In this document: one piece after another, positions 9,484 through 17,341 of the stretch
Layout: the number at the start of each line of letters is the position of its first letter
Numbering within the stretch: the stretch's first letter is position 1
Assembly: GCA_031289755.1 (NCBI GenBank)
Contig: JAITOU010000003.1
Span: forward strand, 1-33,971
Reading direction: 5' to 3'
Length of the DNA stretch: 33,971 bases
Source of the DNA: Clostridiales bacterium
Lineage (GTDB): Bacteria > Bacillota > Clostridia > Christensenellales > JAISNN01
Position numbers and translations under genes: made by a program
Notes under the pieces: generated by a model
Told to the model about the DNA's origin: nothing
What the model saw: the letters and a program-made list of their open reading frames with translations, nothing else
Database searches by the model: none

Positions 9484-9705
9484 ATGTTTGAAGAAATCAA
9501 AGAAATGATAGCTAAACAATTTAAAATCGACAAAACAAAGCTCACGAGAGAAACAAATATATTGAGCGATATAGGTGCGGATTCTTTGGACCTTGTGGAT
9601 TTTTTGATGAAATTAGAAGACAAATACGGAATACAAATCAAAGACAGCGAGCTTGAAAAAATCAAAACGATAGGCGACATCGAGGATTATTTCAGTAAAA
9701 AATAA
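9484..9705 (+). CDS. acpP: Acyl carrier protein
   Basis: This 73-residue acidic helical protein has the phosphopantetheine attachment motif GADSLDLVD (attachment serine in DSL), so it carries acyl chains as thioesters. ATG 9484 is chosen because AGGAG lies at 9472-9476 and MFEEIKEMI is a usual ACP start; the in-frame ATG at 9457 lacks a ribosome site. It stands alone between its own promoter and terminator; no fab, pls or NRPS genes are adjacent. It could serve general fatty-acid synthesis or be a specialised carrier. The sequence (acidic helix II after DSL) is compatible with a fatty-acid ACP. Confidence 0.92.
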   Translation: MFEEIKEMIAKQFKIDKTKLTRETNILSDIGADSLDLVDFLMKLEDKYGIQIKDSELEKIKTIGDIEDYFSKK

Positions 9706-9716
9706 ATTACGTCAAC

Positions 9717-9817
9717 AAAACCTAAGGCAGCACCGCCCAAGTACAAGTATATCGGAACGGCGTAGATTTTACAAGAAATCTACCGCCGTGTTATGTGTTT
9801 TGCCTTGTGCGGTTTTT
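9717..9817 (+). terminator. Branched terminator after acpP
   Basis: An outer stem is formed by AAAACC (9717-9722) with GGTTTT, and AAGGCA (9724-9729) with TGCCTT (9801-9806). Inside is a strong hairpin, 9758-9769 with 9776-9788 (one bulged C). The T-run at 9813-9817 overlaps the outer stem. Together this looks like a composite intrinsic terminator. Confidence 0.6.
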
Positions 9818-9871
9818 CTATCTTAATATATAAAAGAATAAATATATGCGGTTATAAATGCCGCTTATTAT

Positions 9872-9900
9872 TTTACATTTTTTTTTATATATAGTATAAT
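9872..9900 (+). promoter_or_regulatory. Promoter of the ABC exporter operon
   Basis: TTTACA (9872-9877), 17-bp spacer, TATAAT (9895-9900), 42 bp before the first start codon. No obvious repressor site is seen, though AT-rich inverted segments lie upstream (GCGG...CCGC near 9848-9864). Confidence 0.65.
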
Positions 9901-9942
9901 AATCACGAAAAGCGTAAATCATACGCGGACAGGGGCGCGGCA

Positions 9943-11649
9943 TTGTATTCATTTTTTTATTATGTAAAGCTATATAAAAAACATTTTATTTTAGGCTCGT
10001 TTTTTAAGATGATAGAAGCGGGCGTAGAGCTGTTGATTCCGTTTATAATGGCACTCGCTCTCGAACACAACGATACGTCATATACGTTAAAGGCGGGCGC
10101 GGTAATGCTTGCGATTATCGTATCAGGCTCGGTATTGGCTACGCTCGGACAGTATTATTCGGCAAAGGCGGCGACGTCGGTCAGCCGCAAGATGAGAGAG
10201 GATATGTACAAAAAGATAAACTCTCTCGAATATTACGACATCGACAAGCTCGGTACTTCATCTCTCATCAACCGTCTGACCGCCGACGTCAATGCCGTCC
10301 AAAGTGCCGTCCTGATATTTGTCAGAATAGCTATCAGAGCGCCGTTTTTGGTCGTGGGCAGCATTGTTTTTGCCATGCTGATAGACCCCGGAATTGCGCT
10401 TATCATCGTCGCTTGTCTGCCTTTTTTGATAGCGTCGTTTTACATTATCACGCGAAGGCTTATGCCAAAATATACGTCTATTCAAAAGACACTCGACGGT
10501 ATTACGCTTGAAACAAAGGAAAATCTCGACGGCATAAGGGTAGTCAGAGCCTTTAACAAGCAAGAACAAGAGGTTTCCGAATTTAACAAATACACGGGAC
10601 GCTATGCGGATATGTCCGTCGAAGCCGGAAAAATGTCGGCAGGGTTAGGACCGCTCAATACCTTTATTATCAATTGCGGAGTCATTGCGATTTTGTATTT
10701 TGTCGGCAGAGCGGTCAAAGCCGACAGGTTTGACGTCGCGAATATTTCGGCATTTATATCGTACATGGTTCAGATAGTGACCGCGCTCAATATGATTACA
10801 AACCTAACCTTAAACTTTGTCAAAGCCAGCGCGAGCAATAAGAGAATAAAGGAAGTGTTCACAGAGAAGTCGGCTTTGAATACTTACGGCGCGGAAATCG
10901 GAGCCGTTGCTCCGAACGAAAATGCCGAAAACATTTTGGAATTTAAAAATGTCAGCTTCGGCTATGAAGAAAACGGCTTTATCCTAAGCGACGTGTCGTT
11001 TGAATTAAAAAAAGGTCAGACGCTCGGTATAATAGGCGGTACGGGTTCGGGCAAAACCACGCTCATCAATCTCATTCCGAGATTTTACGACGTCAAGAGC
11101 GGCGGCATTTTATTTAAAGGAATAGACGTCAAGGATTATCCGGCGGGGCGGCTGAGAAAGGAAGTCGTCATCGTCGCGCAAGAAGCCGTCGTCTTGTCGG
11201 GAACAATCATAGACAACATACGGTTTGCGAGTGCAGACCTGTCCGAAGACGGTATAGTAACGGCGGCAAAAATCGCTCAGGCGCATGAATTTATCATAAA
11301 AATGCCGGAAGGGTATTACAGCATTGCGGAGCAAAACGGAAGAAATCTATCCGGCGGACAGAAGCAGCGGATATCGATCGCAAGGGGGATAGCGCGCAAT
11401 GCCGATTTGCTCATTCTCGACGATTCGTCGAGCGCGCTCGATTATCTGACCGAATCCAAGCTCCGAACCGCTTTAAAAGCTCTCGAAGCCACGACAAAAA
11501 TCATTATCTCCCAACGCACCTCGTCGGTCAAAAGCGCGGACAAAATTCTCGTCATGGACAAGGGCAGAGCCGTCGGCATAGGTTCGCACGAAGAGCTGCT
11601 TCTCTCCTGCGGTCAATACCGCAATATACACGAATCGCAAAATATCTAA
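9943..11649 (+). CDS. ABC exporter half-transporter, degenerate-site subunit
   Basis: This 568-residue protein has an N-terminal six-helix exporter domain (about 1-300) and a C-terminal ATPase domain. Walker A GGTGSGKTT is at 365-373 and the signature LSGGQ at 469-473. Walker B is LLILDD, where the catalytic glutamate is replaced by D494; the switch histidine is replaced by Q524 (ISQRTSS). Both changes mark the non-hydrolysing site of a heterodimeric exporter. The start is a TTG with AGGGG 7 bp upstream; the next ATG (about 10008) would cut into the first helix. Its partner follows 24 bp later. Substrate (drug, lipid or peptide) cannot be told. Confidence 0.9.
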   Translation: MYSFFYYVKLYKKHFILGSFFKMIEAGVELLIPFIMALALEHNDTSYTLKAGAVMLAIIVSGSVLATLGQYYSAKAATSVSRKMREDMYKKINSLEYYDIDKLGTSSLINRLTADVNAVQSAVLIFVRIAIRAPFLVVGSIVFAMLIDPGIALIIVACLPFLIASFYIITRRLMPKYTSIQKTLDGITLETKENLDGIRVVRAFNKQEQEVSEFNKYTGRYADMSVEAGKMSAGLGPLNTFIINCGVIAILYFVGRAVKADRFDVANISAFISYMVQIVTALNMITNLTLNFVKASASNKRIKEVFTEKSALNTYGAEIGAVAPNENAENILEFKNVSFGYEENGFILSDVSFELKKGQTLGIIGGTGSGKTTLINLIPRFYDVKSGGILFKGIDVKDYPAGRLRKEVVIVAQEAVVLSGTIIDNIRFASADLSEDGIVTAAKIAQAHEFIIKMPEGYYSIAEQNGRNLSGGQKQRISIARGIARNADLLILDDSSSALDYLTESKLRTALKALEATTKIIISQRTSSVKSADKILVMDKGRAVGIGSHEELLLSCGQYRNIHESQNI

Positions 11650-11673
11650 GTTACTTATTTAAAGGTCAAAAAT

Positions 11674-13422
11674 ATGAAAAAAGAACCTGCTTCAAAAAAG
11701 AATTCGTCTATAAGGATTTTTATCAGGCTTTTGTCTTATTCGTACAAATATAAGACGCTTTTTTTTGCAGCCGTTATCTTTTCGCTTATATCGGTAATGT
11801 TTTCGGTTTTAGGACCGTTGATAGTATCGGATGCGGTGTCGGTCATGACGGGCAAGGGCGGATTTGAAATCAGCGATTTATACGGCTTTATCGGGAAGCT
11901 GCTGCTTGCATATTTTTTGGCGGCGGCGTTTAACTATGCCTACGCTCTCTCGACAAATATACTGACGCAAAACACGGTAAAAAATATCAGGAACGAGCTT
12001 TTTTGCAAATTGACAAAAATGCCCGTCAAGTATATCGACCGGAATAAAACGGGCGTGCTTATCAGCAATATCATAAACGACGTCGAGACGGTCGGCGAAG
12101 GCTTGATAAGCAATATCACGCTGCTTTTTATGGGGGCTTCCACTATCGCGGTCACTCTCGTCTTTATGTTTATACTCGATTACAGGATAGCCTTACTCGT
12201 CATTTGCCTGACTCCGGCGGCTCTCGCCGTAGCCTACACGCTTTCTAAGCGCGGCAAAAAATATTTCGGACGCAATCAAAAAAATCTCGGTACATTAAAC
12301 GCCGTCGCAAACGAGATGATATCCGCTCAAAAAACCGTCAAAGCGTATATGTACGAGCAAACGGCTGAGGAGCGGTTCGGAACGATTAATTCCGAGCTGT
12401 ACAAGTCGGGAATGCAGTCGCAGTTTTTGTCGTCTATGGTCAATCCTATCGTCAGATATATAAGTATCTTCACATACGTTTTGGTCGGCACGGTATCGGT
12501 ATTGGCAGGCGTTCCCGTCAACGTCATAACGGCGTACCTGATGTATTCAAATCAATACGCCCGACCGTTTATGGACATCACGTCGGTCATCACGCAGCTT
12601 CAATCGGCTATCGCCGCCGCCGAAAGAATTTTTGCCGTGCTTGACGAGCCGGGCGAGAGAGATGACAAGCCCGACGCCGCCGTACTCAATACCTTCGGCG
12701 GCGATATAGTCTTTGACAACGTAAGCTTTTCTTATTCGGCTGATAAGCCGCTGATAGAAAACTTTTCCTTGCGCGTCGCTAAGGGGCAAAAGGTAGCCAT
12801 TGTCGGTCCGACGGGCAGCGGCAAGACCACCCTTGTAAACCTTCTGATGCGCTTCTATGACGTGGACGGCGGAGCTATATATTTGGACGGCTACGATATA
12901 AGGGACATTACGAGAGCTTCGCTAAGGCGCGCTTTCGGCATGGTATTGCAGGACGCTTATCTCTACACAGGCACGATAAGAGAAAATATCGCCTACGGCA
13001 AAACCGGCGCGAGCGAGGACGAGATAGTAACGGCGGCAAAGAGAGCTAATTGTTATGATTTTATCGTCAATCTTCCCGAAGGCTTCGATACCGTCATAGC
13101 CGACGGACTTATGAATATATCTAAGGGGCAGAAGCAGCTGATATTTATAGCGAGAATAATGCTCAGCCTGCCGCCGCTATTGATACTCGACGAAGCGACG
13201 AGCAGTATAGACACCTATATAGAAACAAAAATAAAGGACGCCTTCGACGTCATGATGAAGGGCAGAACGTCCTTTGTCGTCGCGCACAGATTGTCTACGA
13301 TTATCAACGCCGACCTGATACTCGTCATGAAAGACGGCAACGTCGTCGAAAAAGGCACTCACGGCGATCTGCTCGATTTAAACGGATTTTACAGTGAAAT
13401 CTATCACAGCCAATACAATTAG
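11674..13422 (+). CDS. ABC exporter half-transporter, catalytic subunit
   Basis: This 582-residue exporter half has a six-helix domain and an ATPase domain. Walker A GPTGSGKTT starts at 378, and Walker B LLILDE carries the catalytic E507 and switch histidine H538 (VAHRLSTI). Its own signature is altered to ISKGQ (482-486). In a heterodimer the first protein's defective Walker B pairs with this defective signature to form the dead site, while this Walker B pairs with the first protein's intact LSGGQ. The two sets of substitutions fit each other exactly, as in TM287/288 or BmrCD-type exporters. It lies second in a four-gene run. Confidence 0.9.
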   Translation: MKKEPASKKNSSIRIFIRLLSYSYKYKTLFFAAVIFSLISVMFSVLGPLIVSDAVSVMTGKGGFEISDLYGFIGKLLLAYFLAAAFNYAYALSTNILTQNTVKNIRNELFCKLTKMPVKYIDRNKTGVLISNIINDVETVGEGLISNITLLFMGASTIAVTLVFMFILDYRIALLVICLTPAALAVAYTLSKRGKKYFGRNQKNLGTLNAVANEMISAQKTVKAYMYEQTAEERFGTINSELYKSGMQSQFLSSMVNPIVRYISIFTYVLVGTVSVLAGVPVNVITAYLMYSNQYARPFMDITSVITQLQSAIAAAERIFAVLDEPGERDDKPDAAVLNTFGGDIVFDNVSFSYSADKPLIENFSLRVAKGQKVAIVGPTGSGKTTLVNLLMRFYDVDGGAIYLDGYDIRDITRASLRRAFGMVLQDAYLYTGTIRENIAYGKTGASEDEIVTAAKRANCYDFIVNLPEGFDTVIADGLMNISKGQKQLIFIARIMLSLPPLLILDEATSSIDTYIETKIKDAFDVMMKGRTSFVVAHRLSTIINADLILVMKDGNVVEKGTHGDLLDLNGFYSEIYHSQYN

Positions 13423-13457
13423 AGCAACACCGTGCGGAGCTGCCATAAAGGATTTAT

Positions 13458-14063
13458 ATGTCATACTTATATTTTGATACCGAAACGACGTCGCTTATTC
13501 CGGGGCAGATATGCCAGCTTGCCTACATCATAGACGAAGGCAGCGCCGTTCACGCCAAAAACTTTTTTTTTACGGTAGACGCCGTAGACCCCGGCTCATA
13601 CAGAGTACACAAGCTAAGTATAGAGAGATTAGCCGAGCTGTCGGGCGGCCGCAGGTTTAAAGACGACGCCGAAGAGATACATACCGATTTTGCAAGCGCG
13701 GATATCATTACGGCGCACAATTTTAGATTTGATTACAAATTTATCGCGAGAGAATTTGAGAGAATAGAAACGCCTTTCCGTTACAAACAGAGCTTCTGCA
13801 CAATGAAGCATTTTATATCGCGCTGCAAGCTCGGCGGTACGGGACGCAACGCCTACAAATATCCTAAATTATCGGAGGTGGGCGAGTTTTTAAAAATAGA
13901 CGGCGGCGAGATAGCAAGCCTTACAGCCGATATATTTCTCGAACCGACGGCGGCTGCCCACGATGCGAGATACGATACCGTTCTAATGTATCTATGCGTC
14001 AAAAAGGCTCTTCAAGCCGAAACGGATATCGCGCTTTTGGACAAGTTTACAAAGGGGATATAA
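13458..14063 (+). CDS. DEDDh 3'-5' exonuclease (DnaQ-like)
   Basis: This 201-residue single-domain nuclease has Exo I as FDTET (D7, E9), Exo II as HNFRFDYKFI (D92) and Exo III as HDARYD (H168, D173), so all four metal ligands and the general base are present. It should remove nucleotides from 3' ends of DNA or RNA. There is no polymerase, BRCT or helicase part, so it resembles stand-alone epsilon-like proteins. It follows the exporter by 35 bp and overlaps the next gene by one base (TAATG), so it is co-transcribed; a functional link to transport is not evident. Its real substrate is unknown. Confidence 0.88.
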   Translation: MSYLYFDTETTSLIPGQICQLAYIIDEGSAVHAKNFFFTVDAVDPGSYRVHKLSIERLAELSGGRRFKDDAEEIHTDFASADIITAHNFRFDYKFIAREFERIETPFRYKQSFCTMKHFISRCKLGGTGRNAYKYPKLSEVGEFLKIDGGEIASLTADIFLEPTAAAHDARYDTVLMYLCVKKALQAETDIALLDKFTKGI

Positions 14064-14986
14064 TGAATTTTTCTAATACGCTTATAAACGTGCTTGTTTT
14101 GATGGCTCTCGCCGTGCCGGGCTTCATTTTAAAAAAAACCAAAAAGCTGGACGAAAACGCCACTAAATATCTCGTCAATATTATCTTTTACATTTGCCAG
14201 CCGATGATAGTCATCGCGTCCTTTCAGCGCACCGCATACAGCGGCGATATGCTGCTCAATATGCTTTACGCTTTTTTGATAGGCTTTGTCGGAATAACCG
14301 TTGTCGGCATAATAGCTATGCTCATCGCCGGAAAGGTGTTTAAGGACGGGCGGGAACGCATAATATCCTTTGCGGCGGCATTCGGCAACGTGGCGTTTAT
14401 GGGAATCCCCGTCATAAGCGTATTGCTGCCTAATAACCCCGAAGCCATTATTTATCTTACCGTCTTGACGGTGGCTTTCAATATGCTCAGCTGGACGCTC
14501 GGCGCATATATGATGAGCGGCAAAAAAGAATATGTGACGGTCAAAAAAGCCTTGCTCAATCCGCCGACAATCGCGGTCTTTATAGCGCTGCCGCTCTTCT
14601 TTTTGAACGTCGCCTTAGACAGCAGGGTAGTGACGGGCATAAAATATTTGGGCGACATGGTGACGCCGCTCTCGATGACGATACTCGGCATACGCTTTGC
14701 GGACATCAAGCTCAAACAGCTGCTAAACGACGTATCGGTGTACGTTATAAGCGCGGTCAAGCTCGTCTTGATACCGGCGTTGCTCTATGTGTTTTTGCGC
14801 CTTGTCAATCTCGACGTCATACTTGCACAGACGCTATATATCATATTTTTGATGCCTTGCGCCAACAATCTATTGCTCTTTGCCGAACACTTTGACGGCG
14901 ACACCGCGCTTGCCGCAAAAACCGTTCTTTTCTCCACAATGCTATCTGTGGCCACTATACCGCTGATGTTGCTGCTGCCGCTTTAA
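14063..14986 (+). CDS. AEC-family permease
   Basis: This 307-residue integral membrane protein of the auxin efflux carrier family has about ten hydrophobic segments in two halves, with FYICQPMIVIASFQ in the first half and FLMPCANNLLLFAEHFDGD in the second. Bacterial members move organic acids such as malate or related anions. ATG 14063 overlaps the previous stop (TAATG) and has AAAGGGG upstream, so it is preferred over the earlier in-frame start at 13994. It is the last gene of the exporter operon. Substrate is not predictable. Confidence 0.85.
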   Translation: MNFSNTLINVLVLMALAVPGFILKKTKKLDENATKYLVNIIFYICQPMIVIASFQRTAYSGDMLLNMLYAFLIGFVGITVVGIIAMLIAGKVFKDGRERIISFAAAFGNVAFMGIPVISVLLPNNPEAIIYLTVLTVAFNMLSWTLGAYMMSGKKEYVTVKKALLNPPTIAVFIALPLFFLNVALDSRVVTGIKYLGDMVTPLSMTILGIRFADIKLKQLLNDVSVYVISAVKLVLIPALLYVFLRLVNLDVILAQTLYIIFLMPCANNLLLFAEHFDGDTALAAKTVLFSTMLSVATIPLMLLLPL

Positions 14987-15039
14987 CACGGTATTTTCTT
15001 TGCAAATTCGGCGGTTCTATACCTTATTTCCGTTCTCTC

Positions 15040-15140
15040 CGCCTGCGGCATTTTTTGTAATTGCAAATTACAAAAAAACACGGCGAAAAAATTTCGCCGT
15101 GTAAAGCTTTACATAAATGCAAAGCTTTTTGCCGCAGGCG
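15040..15140. repeat. Four-way cloverleaf palindrome between convergent genes
   Basis: An 11-bp perfect outer stem (15040-15050 with 15130-15140, CGCCTGCGGCA) encloses three further hairpins: 15051-15062/15066-15077 (12 bp), 15079-15088/15092-15101 (10 bp), and 15103-15110/15121-15128 (8 bp). Nearly every base is paired, as in a cloverleaf. It is not a tRNA. It lies in the only gap between two convergent genes, so it may be a two-way terminator, a REP/MITE-like repeat, or both. Confidence 0.8.
15072..15101 (-). terminator. Terminator of the serine hydrolase gene
   Basis: Read on the minus strand, hairpin 15101-15079 (10 bp, loop of three) is followed at once by seven T (complement of A 15078-15072). 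This is a textbook intrinsic terminator for the minus-strand gene and forms one arm of the cloverleaf. Confidence 0.7.
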
Positions 15141-15219
15141 GTTATCGTTCCGTCCGCATTTACGTTTTAAATTCAAGCCGTTGTTTTCAAGTGAAAAAAA
15201 TTAAATTGTTTTTTACCCT

Positions 15220-16824
15220 TTATATACTTTTATTACCCTTTATGTATGCGCGTATAGACGGCTCTAATATCGGGGGAGCGAGCTTCAAAAGGATTTTGAC
15301 GCCTTGATAGAGAAAGTCGTTACCTACAAATGCCTTGGCGAGAAGCGATATATTATCGCAAATGCCCTTGCCGGACGGGGTAGACGACTGATACACTCTT
15401 ATGCCGCGTTTTTTAAATTTAAATACAAAGGTTCTTGTTCCGGCGGACTCCAAAAGCACGCAAAAAAGCTTTAAGCGCGACGGCGTTTCCCAAACGGCGT
15501 GACTAACCGTAGTAAATTCAAAGGGCGCAAGAGATATCTTGCCGTAACGCCTGCCGCCGTCCAGACCGAAAGGCACTTCGTTATATATATCATGCTCGTA
15601 CCATTTTAAGATAAGCTCGCTTTCTTTAAATTCAAAGGAAAGACCGTGTATAGTGCCGTGCTTGTTCGGCGACATATATGTGATAATGAGCGGCAAAAAG
15701 CTCGTCGGCATTCCCGTGAGATTCAAAAAGCGTTGCTTAGAGAAGTCTATAACGCTTCCGGAGAGAGTCTTTTCGAGCGGACTTCTGTCGGATACAGGCG
15801 GTGACGGCAGGCTAAACGTTTCGGATAGGTCGCGGAGCTTTTGATTGTACTCCCCGTCTTTTGGCGAATCGTCAAAGCCCTGCGGAAAATGACGGAACAG
15901 AACGTCCATCGGCAACTGTTCGTCGGGGTGCGAGCTTGTATAAAAAACGCCCGCGTCATAATCCTTAAAGATAACGCCCTGCTGTCCGAACATACCGCGG
16001 GCGGCAAAGGTATTCGGTACGCTGCACATCCAAAATTGATAGCCGTAACCGGCTTTTGAATCGCGTTTATAATTTTCATCGTTTTTTACCTGCGGCTTGC
16101 CGCATTCTTCCACCCACCGTTCGGGGATTATCTGCTTGCCGTTGAAGCGACCCTTATCTATGTAGCATTGAATAAATTTTGCTCCGTCTTCCGGCTTCAA
16201 AAACAGCCCCCAGCCTCCGGCTTCGATACCGTTTCGGTCGGTTTCCCAGACGGGGAAGTCTATTCCGAGCGGCTCGAATAGGCGCGGTTGCAGGTATTCC
16301 CTGAGAGATAGACCCGTCAGGCGTTTGATGAGCGCGCTTATAATGTAAGCGTTTTCGTTGGTGTAGTGAAAGTGCGTTCCAGGCTCATATTTAAACGGTG
16401 CTTTAAAGAAATCTTCCGTCCAATCGATTTTGGACTTATCCCTTGCGACGTTGATATTTTTGCCGGTGGTCATTGTGAGAATGTGGCGTATAGTCAGGGT
16501 AGGGGCATACGGACTCTTGTTACGGTCTGCAAATTCGGGAAAAAATCCGTTGATTTTTGAATCCAACCCAAAAAGCCCTTCTTCGATAGCAAAGCCTGCG
16601 GCGGTTGACGTGACGCTCTTGCTAAAAGAATTTACCGCGTGCGGCGAATCGGGGTTGTAAGGGGAGCGGTAAAGCTCAAAAGCGACCTTTCCGTGCCTTA
16701 AAACTATCAAGCTGTGCAATTCCTGTCCGCTTTGCTCGAAGTCGTCTACGAGTCTGTACAAGGTCTTAGAAGATACCCCGACTTCTTCCGGATAACTTGC
16801 TCTCTCTATTTTGATTTTATCCAT
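15220..16824 (-). CDS. Serine hydrolase of the beta-lactamase / class C PBP family
   Basis: This 534-residue protein has an N-terminal beta-lactamase-fold domain (about 1-330). S66-F-S-K69 is the SxxK catalytic motif and Y154-T-N156 the YxN motif; GQQG near residue 280 sits where the third motif is expected. The C-terminal roughly 200 residues are a beta-rich extension I do not recognise. No signal peptide or lipobox is seen, so it appears cytoplasmic, which suggests an esterase or amino-peptide hydrolase rather than a secreted beta-lactamase. GGAG lies upstream of the ATG. It is a single gene with its own promoter. Confidence 0.82.
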   Translation of the reverse strand: MDKIKIERASYPEEVGVSSKTLYRLVDDFEQSGQELHSLIVLRHGKVAFELYRSPYNPDSPHAVNSFSKSVTSTAAGFAIEEGLFGLDSKINGFFPEFADRNKSPYAPTLTIRHILTMTTGKNINVARDKSKIDWTEDFFKAPFKYEPGTHFHYTNENAYIISALIKRLTGLSLREYLQPRLFEPLGIDFPVWETDRNGIEAGGWGLFLKPEDGAKFIQCYIDKGRFNGKQIIPERWVEECGKPQVKNDENYKRDSKAGYGYQFWMCSVPNTFAARGMFGQQGVIFKDYDAGVFYTSSHPDEQLPMDVLFRHFPQGFDDSPKDGEYNQKLRDLSETFSLPSPPVSDRSPLEKTLSGSVIDFSKQRFLNLTGMPTSFLPLIITYMSPNKHGTIHGLSFEFKESELILKWYEHDIYNEVPFGLDGGRRYGKISLAPFEFTTVSHAVWETPSRLKLFCVLLESAGTRTFVFKFKKRGIRVYQSSTPSGKGICDNISLLAKAFVGNDFLYQGVKILLKLAPPILEPSIRAYIKGNKSI

Positions 16825-16891
16825 TGTGAAACACTCCGTACAAAACCCGTTTTATCAAATATTTTGTGCCAAATTTACGGGCAATGCTAAT

Positions 16892-16920
16892 ATAATACAC
16901 AAAAAGGATTTTTTTTGCAA
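16892..16920 (-). promoter_or_regulatory. Promoter of the serine hydrolase gene
   Basis: On the minus strand TTGCAA (16920-16915), 17-bp spacer, TATTAT (16897-16892). It lies about 68 bp before the start codon. Confidence 0.6.
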
Positions 16921-16978
16921 GAGAAACATTCGGACATAAGTAGATAAATTTAAAACAGTGTCTTTTTTGCCGTAAACC

Positions 16979-17191
16979 GTGCGAATAAGCATTTTAAGCA
17001 AAGCAGAAGCGGACGCAATACTCGCCGACGGATATTACATCTTTGAAAATGTAAGCGGTAACCACACGATAGAGATAGCCTTTGAAGAGGCGAACAACTT
17101 TAAGAGTATATGGCTCTGGTCGCTCTTCGGCTCTGCCAACGTCATAGGCGCATTGATGATGGTTGCACGCAAAAAAAATAAAACAATTTAA
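16979..17191 (+). pseudogene. C-terminal remnant of a surface protein
   Basis: A 70-codon frame from GTG encodes the end of a cell-surface protein: YYIFENVSGNHTIEIAFE matches the edge of the InlB B-repeat/Flg_new-type domains found just before the anchor of Clostridial surface proteins, followed by a hydrophobic segment (IWLWSLFGSANVIGALMMV) and a basic tail RKKNK. There is no LPXTG. An in-frame TAA lies at 16973-16975 and no ribosome site precedes the GTG. I read it as what is left of a much larger gene whose 5' part has been deleted. Followed by a strong terminator, as a real gene end would be. Confidence 0.65.
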
Positions 17192-17224
17192 GATAAAACA
17201 ATATCAAATTTTAAAAAAAAAATT

Positions 17225-17290
17225 AAATACGCCGTCAAAACAGTTTGATATCCTAAGCGGATTGATGTAAACTATTGACGGCGTATTTTT
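17225..17290 (+). terminator. Strong terminator after the surface-protein remnant
   Basis: A perfect 14-bp stem (17225-17238 with 17275-17288) with a smaller imperfect hairpin inside (AGTTT/AAACT); the T-run at 17286-17290 follows. Long poly-A on the left makes it usable in both directions. Confidence 0.8.
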
Positions 17291-17341
17291 GTTTGCATAA
17301 AGGGCATTGTTTTTGATACGGCTCTTTAAATCGGGGTGAAA

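Noticed and set aside
15040..15140. tRNA gene (because of the cloverleaf shape)
   Set aside because: No T-loop, D-loop or anticodon signature; the arms are far too long and AT-paired.
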